DNA of 64,000 bases from Ottelia alismoides (GCA_037367405.1 JAZKJV010006941.1:186001-250000), one strand, 5' to 3'. Positions 23,801 through 34,090 are shown, counted from the first letter of the stretch. The notes: generated by a model from the sequence alone, not told the origin. Made by a program: numbers and translations.

Positions 23801-26800
23801 CCGTCTTCTGTACAAACAAGGAATGATCAGCATTGGAGCGTTTATATCCTTGTTTCTCAAAGAGGTCTGACAGCTTCTGGAACCATGCTCTGGGGCTCTG
23901 CTTAAGGCCATAGATGGCCTTATGTAATCTGCAAACCTTGGAACACTCCCCCTCAACAGCAAAACCTGGTGGTTGTTGCATGTAGACTTCCTCCTGCAGG
24001 TCGCCATACAGAAAGGCATTCTTCACATCCAGTTGATAGAGTGGCCAGTCTCTAGTAACTGCAACTGATAAGAGGATCCGCAGAGTGGAATGACGAGCCA
24101 CCGGGGAGAACGTGTCAAGGTAATCTACCCCATATGTCTGTGTGAATCCCCTTGCAACTAGGCGTGCCTTGTACCTGTCAATGGAGCCATATGCATTATG
24201 TTTCACTGTAAACACCCATTTGCAACTCACCGGGTTGACATCTGGAGGTATAGTAACCAAGCTCCATGTTCCTCTAGACTGAAGTGCCGCCATCTCTTCC
24301 TCCATAGCTAGCCGCCATCTAGAATCCTGCAAAGCCTCATGGTGGTTCCGTGGAATGTCTGTAGCTGAAAGTGCCAATGCAAACGTCCTGAAGTGTCCAG
24401 ATAGCCTCTCAAAAGACACCGCTGCTGATACTGGATATTTGGCACAGCTTCTCTTTGGCTTGCGTAGAGCGATTGGAACATCCAGATCCTCTGTGGTATC
24501 ACCATGCTCCTGTAATGCATCCTGCTGAGAAATGTCGTCAGATCCATCAACATTAATATTTTCATTACATACCATAGGCGAGCTAGTTGACTGGTCAGGA
24601 ACATGAGCTGGATGCGGCCTGCGGGTGTAATGGAATGGTAACGGGGATACTATTGGTGGCGGTGGTGGTGGTGGTGGTGGTGGAGATGGTGGTGACGGTG
24701 GTGTTGTTGGTGGTGCCATGAATACGGTATCAGGAGATATAGGTGGTGGCTGCATGTTCCCGGATTCTGAAAAATACATAATGGATTCAAAGAATGTAAC
24801 ATCTGCACTGATCATATACCGCCGACGCACAGGGTCAAAACACTTGTACCCCTTTTGAGTTCTTGAGTACCCCACAAAGACGCACTTGACAGCCCTAGGA
24901 GAGAGCTTGTCAGAACCAGGCGACAACTGATGGACAAATGCGACTGACCCAAACACACGAGGGGTAAGAGTGAACAGATTCTTGTCAGGATAAATAAGTG
25001 AGAAAGGAACCTGTTCATTCAAGACAGACGAGGGCATACGATTTATAAGATAACATGCAATGAGGACTGCATCACCCCAGTAGGAATATGGAACATGACT
25101 CTGAATAAGAAGTGACCTTGTGACCATGGTTCAAAAAAACGCGCCTCGAGGCGCACGAGGCGTACGCCTCGAGGCGAGGCGGCCTAAAACCGCCCCAGAA
25201 CGGCCGCCTCAGGGGGGCTCTGAGAGGCGAACGCCTCAGTTGGTCGAGGCGGTCGAGGCGGTCGAGGCGGTCCCTGAGGCGTTTTTTTATTTTCAAAATA
25301 TTTGTTATGTTAATCATTTATCCTATTAGTAATTTCATATGTTTATAAAAGTCTAGTTGTTTAGGATATAAATATACAAGATGAATGCTTAAATTTGGCC
25401 ACTTTCATGTTCATATTTACCATTAAACATGTCCAATTATGTCAAAAACTCTTAATTTAAGGCAACATACAAATCCGCAAATCCGCAAATATCATTTAAA
25501 GCATTACTTGTAAACTTAATTTAATGAGTTGTTACACAATAAGCTATGCAATATACTGAGAAGGACAAACAAGATAGAATTCAAGGGGAGGGCATGTACA
25601 TTCTCATACAAACAAATCCATATATCTGAATAGAAATAAAATCTCTAATAAAAAAATTTCGCCGGGGGCGCTGCCCCCACACCCCCGCAGGGGGGGAGCG
25701 CACCTGCTCCCCCCCTAGACCCCCCCCCAGGCTCGCTGACCGGGCAGCGAGACCCCCGTCTTGTTGGGGTATGTTATGGCAGGAGGGGTGCATACACTAG
25801 TTCTTCAACTTGGGTTAGAGAGTTAGAATTCTGATGAATACTAACATATGCATTCTCATACATTTGTATATCTTTCTATTTTGGGGTTCTTATCTTTATT
25901 ATTTCATCATATCTTGTAGTGTAAATTATTATATATTGGGCAGAGAACATATAATTACATAAAGAGACATATAATTGTAGTTTTATACATATTTTTCTAT
26001 ATATAACTGAGGCTTACGCCTCGACCGCCTCGAGGCTACGCCTCGCCTCGATTCCAAGGAGACCGCCTCGTTCCGCCTTTCGTTTTTTCAAACCTTGCTT
26101 GTGACATCAAGAAGGTGACGGTGTTTTCTTTCTGCAACCCCATTTTGTTGAGACGTATGAGCGCAGGATGTTTGGTGAACAATTCCTTTAGAGGAGTAGT
26201 AGTTGGCTAGACTGTTGGTGCACAACTCTAAGGCATTGTCACTTCTAATAATTTTGACAGTTGTGGAAAAAACATTCTGAATCTCATTTAGAAAGTGAAT
26301 AATAATATTTCCAGCTTCAGACTTATTTTTCATTAGAAATACCCATGATGCTCTAGAGAAATCATCCACAAATACAATATAAAACCTGTGCCCCTGATGA
26401 TCGGGAACACGACTTGGACCCCAGACGTCGACATGAAACAACTCAAACTTGGAGTTACTACTCCGACCTTGACTACTGGGAAAAGATGACCTGTGATGTT
26501 TTCCCAACTGACACGCCTCACACTGGATAGGTGTGTGAGAAAGACTATAAGGTAAGACAAGACGCAACTTCTGAAGCGGTAGATGACCAAAACGCAGATG
26601 CCACAGGAGAGGAGATACTTGTTCTGCGGGAGAAGCTGTGATTCCGGCAAACGGGGTCTGGTTCAGACGATAAAGGCCTCCTTGCTCATAGCCATGACCA
26701 ATCACGTTGCCCGTACGGATGTCCTGAAAAATCAATGAAGATGAATCAAAAATAGCTCGACAATGAAGATCCTTCGTAATCTGACTAATTGACAACAGAT

Positions 26801-29800
26801 TCATAGAAAAATGCGGTGCATGCAAAACATTCTTGAGCTGCATAGAAGACGTCAATCTGATCTCCCCCTGACCCGTGATAGGAGAATGCGTGCCATTGGC
26901 AATAACTACTGTCCGTCCTGGAGGAATCTGGGTGTATCCTGTAAGTAGGCTCTGGTCGCCACATAGATGATGTGTAGCGCCAGAGTCCATGATCCATGGC
27001 AGTGTATCAGATCTACTACTGTGGAGTGCAAGTGGACTACCTGAAGTACTAGTAGAGGCCGAGGCGGAAGCAGCAGCATCAGTATGGTTCTCTGCAGTCG
27101 GTGCTGGACCAGATGGTGGAATAATGCCCCTGAGACGGGCAACTAAGTCATCAAATCGTTGATCCAGTGTAGCAGCAGACGGGGGCTCTATCTGCTCAGC
27201 TGCTCGTGCGGATGCAGGAAATCCATGCTTTGAGTAGCATGTATCTTCAGTATGTCCGACTCGGTGACAATATGAGCATGTTGGCCTAGTGCGGCCATCC
27301 CTTCCACGGGGAGTACGTCCACGGCCCTGGTGATGAAAACCACGGCCTCTGTTGGCCGCCCCTGGTGATGAAAACCACGGCCTCTGTTGGCCGCCATAGC
27401 TGAGGGATTCTGACTCGCAGCTGCTGAAGGTACTGTGATCCTGCTCAATCTGTGAAAAGCTTCCTCCATGGGAGGAATAGTCGAGTCCGCCAAAATCTGT
27501 GAACGTGCTGCCTCATACTCTGGATCAAGTGCAGCGAGAAACACACCCACCATCGTCGCATTCCTGTATGTCTTCTGTTGTTCTGGCGTGGTGGTAAGAG
27601 GCATGAAGCTATAAAGCTTCTCAAACATTCCTCTCAATGATGTATAGAGAGAATGTAACGGGCGGCCGTTCTGCTTTATTGTGAATATATCATGTTGTAG
27701 TTGCAGGATCTTCGTCTCATTCTTCGCCTGAGAATATGTCGCTGCCAGGATATCCCACATGTCTTTGGCTGTGGGTTAATGTAGAATGTCATTGGCGATT
27801 TCAATAGCCAATGTGCCAGATAGCCACACCTTGGCATATGCATCGTCGGCCTCCCATGAGGCATGAACTCCAGTCTTCTCTGCAGGCTCGGGCTCGGTGA
27901 GAATATGCTTCTTGCCTGTGGACTTCATCATACTCATGAACTGCATTGCCCACAGTTCATAGTTCATACCATCCATCTTGACGATGGGCGCTGGACCACG
28001 AAATGCGCCCATAGACGGGATATCTGCCTTGCTTTCTGACATACTGGAGACGGAAGACTGGAGCGAATGACAATAGATAATATTTGTCTACAATGACATA
28101 GACGGGATTAGTTGCATGTGTAGACCTCAAGCAACTATCCCCATGGATCTGCGCGCGCTACGATCCGCACGCGCACAGTATGTACACGCAATATGTAACC
28201 CTCACGCGCTGGAGATGACGCGCGCGCTTGGAGATGACGCGCGCTACTGCTTCCTGTTGCGCGGTATCTCGTGCCCTAGTGCACGCTATGAGCGAGCAGA
28301 TGCCGCACAGAGCACAACACGGGAGGCGCTATGCCGCACAGCACACTGTTGAAGATGCGCAGATGTCGCTCAGCGCGGGAGGCGCTGTGAGCGAGAGGTG
28401 TTGTGCGCCAGATGCGCGAGAGGCTTAGGCGCCGGATGCGCAAGGTGCGCAAGATGCACAGGAGGCGCTGCGCGCCAGATGCGCTGGATGTGCACGAGGT
28501 CTCCGAGGCGCCCTAGATCACCGCAGATCGGAGAAGAAGGGCCTCCGATCGGCTGGGAATGGATTTGGCGGCGCCGAGAGAGAGAGGGAGAGAAGAGAGG
28601 CCGGCGGGTGGGGATGGGGTAGGTTTAGGGTTTCGAGAACTCTGGCCTAGGACCGTCGCTCTGATACCATGTTGGGAAACGTGAATGAGATGTCTATTCC
28701 ATAGCCCTAGGCTCTCTTATATAGGAGAGTAGCCTATGGGTAAATTACATAAAGAGAATAACAAGAAAATAAAATAGCAAAGAGACACAATAACTCAATA
28801 TGCGTCAACAAATATCAATTGGAGTTATTGGGATATGTCAAATCTCAAAACAATGATGTATAGTGCATTAATGAAGCATAGCTTTGTAATTACGTTCGAA
28901 AAACTTGTCCTTGCAAACCCATGGAAACAACTTGTTTCTAGTATCTTTATTTTCTATAATAAAAAATCTTGGATGATAGCCATGGTTAACGTGTTTCGCA
29001 TCTAGACCCAGTACGTATCTTCTTGCATTAAAACCCACATTGTTTTACTAATGAAAAAACAATAAAATCTTGACTTGATAATCAATTTAAAGAATAGTTT
29101 TCTCAAATAAAATAAGGCAAGAGATTATATTCACAACAATAAAACTAGGGATTTTTATATCGTTTTGATTTCATAATTACGTACCCACTTAATGGACTAG
29201 TGGTAGTACAGTATGTCTACCACACAAAAGACCAGGGTTCAAATCCCACTCTTGCAGGGGTTGCTTTAGGTAGTCGACGGCCAGCGTAAAAAATAGTCGA
29301 ATCTTTCAACATGGATTTGAGCAAGAATCCATGTAGCCGACCCTACTTATAGTGGGAGAAGGCTTAGTACATTATGATTTCATAATTACATTTCGGTCCT
29401 TTTCGTACTTTGTATTTACACCCAGACCTATAGATAGTTACTCCATCTTACCCTTTAACCCTTGTTGTTACATGATCCCGCTAATCTAAGCACTTCTCAA
29501 CTTAATCTCATCAGACATAGATCTAATGGTTGCTATGTTTTATTATTTTATACCCCATCCTCCTCCCTCTCCATTGAAGCTCGCTTGTGTAAAAGGGTGG
29601 TGGTTGTCGACAACTGTGGTGTCGAAGGTTGTGAGCTCAATCTATTAGACAATAGTGTGAATGGATGCACATTTGAGATTGGGGAGGTGCCAACGATGAG
29701 AGGAAGGAGGGACAGTGGGAAGGGGGAAGTCTTCAGCACCTCATGAACAAAATATCAACGTATCCCCAACTCTGACGCATGAGTCTAGCACCAAGGTCAA

Positions 29801-32800
29801 GAGTTTCAGGCATTTCTCGATGACGGTTACAAGAAGTTCGGCGGCGACGTACTCGTTGGAATTGAAGATAATGAGATTCTGGAGCATCCGGCGACATCTC
29901 CCAATAGCCTTGAGGTCATCGTTTTCCATGTAGTAGGAGTCTATAGAGACAAAGTTGTTACTTTTTGAGAAGCACTTAGACATGATATGGACGCCTACGT
30001 CACTCATGGCAACAATGTCGCGAAGAGAGAGGTTAGTGAGGAGGTTGTGTATGCGTAGTTGGTGTCACGTACATAGAGGCATCAAGACAGGAAGCATTCT
30101 ATGTTTTGTGGAGCTCGAGAGAAGTACCCGAAGGCACAAGTGTGCACGCGGAAGAGTTACTTCTTCGATACAATGACACATGGACATGGTAACATAGATC
30201 ATGATCAGGGAGGAGGCTGAAGATGGTCTGCACACATTCATCGGTAGGTGACTGATGAGATCAAGGTCATCAATTTTTTATCCGACGGTGAGGAAGCATG
30301 GGGTGGTGGTTGGCGTGGCAACGCATCTTGATAGGTGCGATTGTCACAGAGGGTATGGGGGTTGGGGATATGGTAAGGAGGAGGGGTGCTTGGGGATGGT
30401 GGAGGTTGTGGTGGTTCTGAATAAGAGAAGTACGGAATGATATAATTTACAAACATGATGGATCTATATAAATTTGTCAACTTTTATTGAATGCCTCGAA
30501 GTTAATGGACAAAAGTGAGCGGAAGTTAATTCTGTGTATCATCTCATATCCTCCCTGTACTTCTCAAAAAACTTGTGTCATTCGTCAATTCCTAACTTAT
30601 TCATTTATTTTGTAACATATTCGATATTATTTTACTTGCAGCACTGTTTTTCACCATTAAAGTGGGCGAAACTTTTTAATAAAATTTCCCTTATTTTTTT
30701 AGAACTTGGATAAGTCATATTTTTTAGTTTCTTTTTTTATTGATTTTATGGTTGCAATGTTGTAGACCAAGATTGAAGTATAAGGCCATTTTGCCTTTAT
30801 TTTGTGAAATCGAGTAGATCTTTTTTTTTCTTTTTAGTATTTTGTTAGTAGTTGGTCAAGAGATCAATCATGTTCTCTAAATTAGGTATGATTAACTAAT
30901 TTTGAGTCAATCTATTTGCAGCAGTTGATTTAGTATTCAATAAACAAGTAGTAGTTGTTCATGAGTAATTTAGTTAGCATTTGTTTAGGATTTATCTTAG
31001 CTTTAATTTTCCTTAAAGGGTGAATTGTGTTTTTTTTGTTGGGAATAAGTTATGAAATAGAAAAGGTTCCCCACATTTATTTATTTGTTCATGTTTTCCT
31101 TGCATGTCTCCACATTTCCCACCACAACCTTGTTCAACAAGCATGTCTTCTCTTCTTCCTTTTATCCTTCACTTATCTAAACCCTTCTTTCTTTTTGTAT
31201 CTATTTTTTTTTAAATAGTGGTTTTATTGGCAAGTCCTCATGTAACATCTTGGGTTATACATGAGCCATTATCGGGGGTAGTTATTTATGTAACATCTTA
31301 GGGTTAGACCCGGGCCATTATCGAGGAAAGCTAACCCTGATAGCTTATCAGATTCGGGTTCAATCGGAGGTGTTCATAACAATTCAAAATTCTTAAATTT
31401 AAGTTGTCAAGTAGTATTCCCCACTACTTATAACTTACTCTCGTACTTATGTGAGTATTCCATGGGGTTTTACAACATTTCGCACTTATATTCGTAAAAT
31501 CCTCATTGTGGCATAACCCATCACTTCTAGTAATGGTGTTAGTTGTACGTTTCGGATAGAATTTTCCTCGTATCTCTTTGTAGGGTGGATCCACCTCTCA
31601 TGTAGTCCTTTTCACTGTTAGATGGATCTCGGTTTGAAAATCAATTTACAATGTTCTGCGCTTACACGCGAACCATTATCAAGGACCTATTGACATCTAC
31701 CTGAAATGTTTAAGCTCAATTTTCAAGTATCAATCCCCACAACTTATAACTCACTCTCACGCGTTGTTACTTTGTCAGTATTCCATGCTGGACTATATTT
31801 GTGGCGTTGCAAATTATGTGCATTGAACCCTATCACCTCAAGACTGATTTTCTGTTTACATGTATTACTTCAAAGGATGAACGTGACATATACATATTGG
31901 ATAATCACTTTTTTATATGTTAAGTACTTGTAGAAATAATTGTTTGTATGAATACATACTGAAGTTGGAGATAGCATCCTTCCTTTTATCATGGAAGTTG
32001 TCATCTTTTATTGATATTTGTGAATGAACAAAATGCTACTACAGATTGCCGTGAAAAGGCTTAAAGTGCTAAATGACAAAGCTGAAATGGAATTCGCTGT
32101 TGAGGTTGAGATTCTAGGCAGGGTCAGGCACAAAAATCTTCTCGCTTTACGTGGTTACTGTGCTGAAGGTCAAGAACGGCTCATAGTGTATGATTTTATG
32201 CCAAATTTAAGCTTGTTTTCACATGTACGTGGGCAGCATTCTAGAGACTCCGTCCTCGACTGGAAGAAGAGAATGAACATTGCAATTGGATCGGCTGAGG
32301 GCATTGCGTAAGTCTAGAAGAGCAACCACTATTTCAGTTGTCTATAGAGTCAAGCTTGTCAAGCTTTGTGTTCTAATTGCATCTTATACATGCAGCTATC
32401 TTCACCATCATGCAACACCGCATATAATTCATAGAGACATTAAATCTAGCAATGTGCTGTTGGATTCCAACTTCCAACCAAAAGTTGCCGATTTTGGATT
32501 TGCGAAGCTCATTCCTGAAGGTGCCACCCATGTCACCACGAGGGTAAAGGGTACTCTTGGATACCTTGCTCCTGAATATGCAATGTTGGGAAAGGCCTCG
32601 GAGAGTTGTGATGTGTACAGTTTCGGCATATTGCTTCTAGAACTTGCAAGTGGCAGGAGGCCCATTGAAAAAGACCACACTTCTCTGCAATGTTCTTCTG
32701 TGCAAAAGCGCACCATTGTGGAGTGGGCGCTCCCTCTTGCACAAGAGGGAAAGTTTGAGGATATGGCAGACCCTAAACTTCAGGGATTGTTTGATAGGAA

Positions 32801-33044
32801 AGAGTTGAAGAGGGGCGTGCTTGTCGCCCTAATTTGTGCTCAAGCTCTACCAGATAAGAGGCCAACCATGCAGGAGGTAGTGGACTTACTCAAGGGAGAA
32901 TCTGAGGAAATATTTTCCTATCTGGAGAACAAGGAATTATTTAAACCAGATAACAAAAATCGTGAGCCTGCGGACAGTGAGCCCGACACTAGCTGCGAAG
33001 AGATTAGTTGGAGTTCAGAGGTAGTTACAGCTGGCACATTTTGA
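14844..33044 (+). CDS. PTI1-like receptor-like cytoplasmic kinase (RLCK-VIII), four exons
   Basis: Joining 14844-14890, 15054-15204, 32045-32307 and 32396-33044 gives 1110 bases, a 369-residue protein plus TGA, with GT...AG at every junction (phases 2, 0, 2). The product is a soluble Ser/Thr kinase. Known relatives act below AGC kinases such as OXI1 in oxidative and immune signalling, and tomato Pti1 is a Pto substrate. Visible features: FCC near the N-terminus (8-10, possible palmitoylation); WRVFSLKELHSATNKF; glycine loop GEGGFGSV (49-56); catalytic Lys in IAVKRLK (70); HRD (166-168); DFG (186-188); APE (212-214); then an acidic C-tail. All kinase residues are present. The start is the first ATG giving the family N-terminus MAYGSSIFCC. 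The length is normal for the family. The oddity is intron 2, which holds several transposons. At3g15890-type PTI1-like kinases look closest, from memory. Confidence 0.93.
15484..15846. mobile_element. palindromic MITE (about 363 bp)
   Basis: The two halves are near-perfect inverted copies. AGTAAAATTCG at the left and AGTGAAAATTCG (opposite strand) at the right are followed by the shared CATATGCCTCGAATCTTATT, then TTTATAT-TAGTTAAGTA, then GTGAGAAAGC. The middle holds shorter inverted phrases (GGCTTCCATTTGAGCC). No coding capacity. The whole unit could fold into a long hairpin when transcribed within the kinase pre-mRNA. Exact ends and target duplication are uncertain. Confidence 0.75.
15850..17629. 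other. kinase intron sequence, no gene seen
   Basis: AT-rich intronic DNA. A 25-bp phrase CAATGTTCC(T/C)GTTAAAGAT is repeated at about 16577 and 16618. Frames such as 17205-17507 have no recognisable family features and carry no splice or start context. Confidence 0.5.
17635..18106 (+). repeat. 5' LTR of element B (472 bp)
   Basis: Starts TGTTGATATGAC and ends TTCGCAACA. It contains three tandem copies of a 58-59 bp unit beginning TGATTGGCTGAGAG at 17702, 17760 and 17819. A TATA-like TATAAAAGGGACC follows at about 17878. Confidence 0.9.
18110..18121 (+). promoter_or_regulatory. primer-binding site of element B
   Basis: TGGTATTAGAGC, three bases after the 5' LTR, is one mismatch from the initiator-Met tRNA complement TGGTATCAGAGC. 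Confidence 0.85.
18177..19383 (+). pseudogene. broken copia gag and protease of element B
   Basis: Reading starts MFTRKNGFSLWQIKM, a typical copia Gag N-terminus. The frame shifts near 18255 and again near 18475. The frame then continues (LKEHLYRLNTLLMDL, IVGRELITLKEV). A stop lies at 18787-18789 and another (TAG, 18847-18849) falls inside the CX2CX4HX4C zinc knuckle CNHC-GH-C. The protease motif WILDSGCSYHMTP follows with its catalytic DSG, and the frame runs out at 19381-19383 in the pre-integrase region. Gag would package the RNA; here it cannot be made whole. Confidence 0.9.
19481..19765 (+). repeat. 47-bp tandem repeat next to the 3' LTR of element B
   Basis: The word GTGGTTAATTCTG or a close variant recurs at 19481, 19528, 19576, 19623, 19671 and 19718, a steady 47-48 bp period. 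Odd and even copies differ slightly (TATATGAGAATTCAACCC against TAGTGGAGAATTCAACTCA). Each unit carries a short purine stretch like the polypurine tract. Tandem purine units at this place are known from some copia elements. Confidence 0.9.
19810..20342 (+). repeat. 3' LTR of element B (533 bp)
   Basis: Starts TGTTGATATGAC and ends TTCGCAACA like its partner. It has four copies of the 58-59 bp TGATTGGCTGAGAG unit (19877, 19935, 19994, 20053) against three in the 5' LTR. This explains nearly all of the 61-bp length difference. Scattered substitutions between the LTRs show the element is not very recent. Confidence 0.9.
20348..22667. other. kinase intron sequence, no gene seen
   Basis: AT-rich DNA between two LTR elements. 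Frames of 60-78 codons at 20576, 21204, 21600 and 22079 have no family features. GGTGGTTCAATCCC at about 20631 resembles a Pol III B box but no A box or target duplication was found. Confidence 0.5.
22673..22813 (-). repeat. 3' LTR of element C
   Basis: TGTTGGGAAAC...GCGTCAACA on the plus strand, 141 bp. On the minus strand TCCTATATAAGAGAGCC is a TATA box. It differs from the other LTR at two sites (AACGAG/AATGAG and TAAACTAC/TAAATTAC). Confidence 0.94.
25125..26097. mobile_element. non-autonomous hAT-type transposon inside the integrase of element C
   Basis: A perfect 8-bp duplication of the integrase sequence (CTTGTGAC at 25117-25124 and 26098-26105) flanks 973 bp. The terminal inverted repeats are CATGGTTCAAAAAAACG and CAAGGTTTGAAAAAACG. 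Both subterminal regions (25140-25280 and 26013-26075) are packed with GAGGCG/CGCCTC words and CGCCTCGAGGCG palindromes, a CpG-dense pattern typical of hAT transposase-binding ends. The centre has a G/C-run block at 25660-25790. No transposase is encoded. It is the youngest of three nested layers: kinase intron, copia, hAT. Confidence 0.93.
25660..25790. repeat. G-run/C-run hairpin block inside the hAT-type element
   Basis: GGGGGCGCTGCCCCC, then CCCCCGCAGGGGGG, then GGGGGGAGCGCACCTGCTCC make nested short hairpins in an otherwise AT-rich interior. GCTCGCTGACCGGGCAGCGAG adds another. It could be a separate older repeat captured by the element. Confidence 0.7.
28043..28657 (-). other. GC-rich 5' leader of element C
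   Basis: Between primer site and gag start there is a CpG-rich leader with imperfectly repeated GCGC, GGAGGCGCTG and CAGATGCGC words. Elements D and E have an equally GC-rich leader at the same place. ORFs of 60-78 codons across it are translations of the repeat. Confidence 0.7.
28658..28669 (-). promoter_or_regulatory. primer-binding site of element C
   Basis: On the minus strand TGGTATCAGAGC directly follows the LTR end CCCAACA. It is the exact complement of the 3' end of plant initiator-Met tRNA. Confidence 0.95.
28670..28810 (-). repeat. 5' LTR of element C
   Basis: A 141-bp partner of 22673-22813, with the same ends and TATA box. The target duplication AATAT follows at 28811. Confidence 0.94.
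29181..29374 (+). mobile_element. tRNA-derived SINE
   Basis: A Pol III promoter is visible: A-box-like GGACTAGTGGTAG at about 29194-29206 and B box GGTTCAAATCC at 29236-29246. The body ends in a LINE-like tail (TCCATGTAGCCGACCCTACT, then GGGAGAAGGCTTAG). A 15-bp target duplication TGATTTCATAATTAC lies at 29166-29180 and 29375-29389. The 3' end resembles that of the LINE at 3141-3453 (ATGTAGCCGACCCTACTTA), so that LINE family may have moved it. It lies in kinase intron 2. Confidence 0.9.
29560..30007 (-). pseudogene. possible F-box/LRR gene fragment
   Basis: The minus frame 29741-30007 reads SDVGVHIMSKCFSKSNNF, MENDDLKAIGRC and TVIEKCLKLLTLVLDSC. The pattern of about 25-residue units with L--L-L--C spacing resembles the cysteine-containing leucine-rich repeats of F-box/LRR proteins. 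No start, F-box or splice signals are clear and the frame breaks on both sides. It lies antisense in the kinase intron, so it is most likely a relic or captured fragment. The family call is tentative. Confidence 0.35.
30010..31235. other. kinase intron sequence, no gene seen
   Basis: Mostly T-rich DNA. Frames at 30238-30480 (-) and 30255-30440 (+) are shadows of a GGT/ACC-rich stretch. Nothing else is recognised. Confidence 0.5.
31240..31790 (+). repeat. dispersed repeat, copy 1
   Basis: The phrases GGGCCATTATCGAGGAAAGC, CTTATAACTTACTCTCG, CCTCGTATCTCTTTGTAGGG and CCACCTCTCATGTAG recur in the same order, diverged, at 62640-62980. Part of it recurs at 57390-57545. Inside this copy the leading segment is partly duplicated (TGTAACATCTTGGG and TGTAACATCTTAGGG). 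It is non-coding; the family is not identified. Confidence 0.6.
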
Positions 33045-34090
33045 ATCAATGTTGTGCAGTAGATAGCAGGAGTATTTGGATTCGACAATTACAGTGGTTG
33101 TCTCATGTTAAATCACATTTTCAGCTATATCCTCTGTGAAATATGACATCTCTCCCTCTGCAAAATAGTTCTTGTTAGATAGCATTGGACTCTAATTTTT
33201 CCTAAAATCTATTTTGACTAGAAGAATGCTTCATGAACTCTTGGATCTACCCAAGTGTTTTTGGAGATAGGTAGGATCTGAACGTGGAAGTTAAGGTGGA
33301 AGGCTAATGTCTCACCCTTCACAAGAACATGTGTGTTCTTCAAATGTTCTTGGGACTTCTTTTGTAAGCAGGATTTTTGGATTTAATATTTAAGGAAAGT
33401 TCTATATTTTTTTTCTGACAAGTTGGCAAGAGTAGTTCCTTCATTTTCATATGTTAGATGCATTGTTTTCCAACAGTAGTGTCTGAGGCTGAAATATATG
33501 GTTCAGACTGGTCGTATTGATGCTTAGCCAAGAATGAAGAACGAGAGCTGCGTTGAGTTTTGGAAATGTAGGTCTGGCAGACTTGAGTTTGTCTAATGAG
33601 CTTGTGGTTGAGCTTGTGATTGCCGTGCTCTGTGGCGAAGCAAAGCGATGGGCATGGACAGTCCTCTGAAGTTTCATTTTTCTCACGTTACATCATAGTT
33701 CTGGTTTTTTTACTTTATATTGTAGGTTTTTCCCATTTCATCGTCTTTATTTCTACATTATATAAGTTCATCTCAGTGAATGCCTGTTTGGATAGGAACC
33801 TTCCGAAAAAGAATCCGCGAGTAAAGCGATCAACTTGTGGTCACATAAGCTATTATCTCTGATTTTACAATAATATTTATTGTTTTTTGCTCTTAAACCA
33901 ACCGAATAAGAGCCCGCGATAAATTCAACTTGTTCTTTATTTCTTATCTATCTCGAATCGTGCCTCCTAGATATCAAAAGCTCCCATTGAAACTAAAAGG
34001 ATACCTCATTGACCTCTTCACATTTCTTCATCAGTTGCACAATGTTCTTATCACTGTATATGACCATGCGATCACGCAGGAGTTTCAATT
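33045..34090. other. 3' flank of the kinase gene
   Basis: The 3' UTR must begin at 33045, but no poly(A) signal stands out. AT-rich sequence with short frames only. Confidence 0.45.

Larger units (their letters stand above)
22821..28042 (-). pseudogene. broken gag-pol of element C
   Basis: Gag starts MSESKADIPSMGAF at 28042. A stop (TAA, 27776-27778) falls after about 88 codons. The frame resumes to about 27350, where a 35-bp tandem duplication shifts it just before the zinc knuckle. Protease (MDSGATHHLCG) and integrase (HLRFGH, CEACQLGKHH, DNALELC, QQNGVAERKHRHLLD) are open from 26990 to 26098, where a hAT insertion splits the integrase. The C-terminal half of pol (22821-25127) is open: integrase end, a proline run, RT with IYGLKQSPRAWF and YVDDILITG, and RNase H with DADYAGCPKDRKSTSG. 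It ends IDIYAPS at TGA 22821-22823. One RNase H variant reads ARSSVESEYRAMA. Confidence 0.93.
22673..28810 (-). mobile_element. Ty1/copia element with perfect target duplication (element C)
   Basis: LTRs at 22673-22813 and 28670-28810 (141 bp each, two differences by eye) enclose a copia genome read on the minus strand. A perfect 5-bp target duplication AATAT lies at 22668-22672 and 28811-28815. The primer-binding site is next to the right LTR. Gag, protease, integrase, RT and RNase H can all be read, but the coding region is broken by a stop, a 35-bp duplication and a 973-bp hAT insertion. The element sits in intron 2 of the kinase, opposite in sense to it. Confidence 0.96.
15205..32044 (+). 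other. giant intron 2 of the PTI1-like kinase (16,840 bp)
   Basis: The donor GTAATG follows codon GlySerGln at 15204 and the acceptor CTACTACAG precedes IAVKRLK at 32045. The reading frame and family alignment run straight across. The intron contains a palindromic MITE (15484), an LTR element (17635), a copia element (22673) with a nested hAT (25125), a SINE (29181) and a dispersed repeat (31240). The copia, read on minus, opposes the gene; the 17635 element is in the same sense, so its LTR could supply a promoter or polyadenylation signal inside the intron. Confidence 0.9.
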
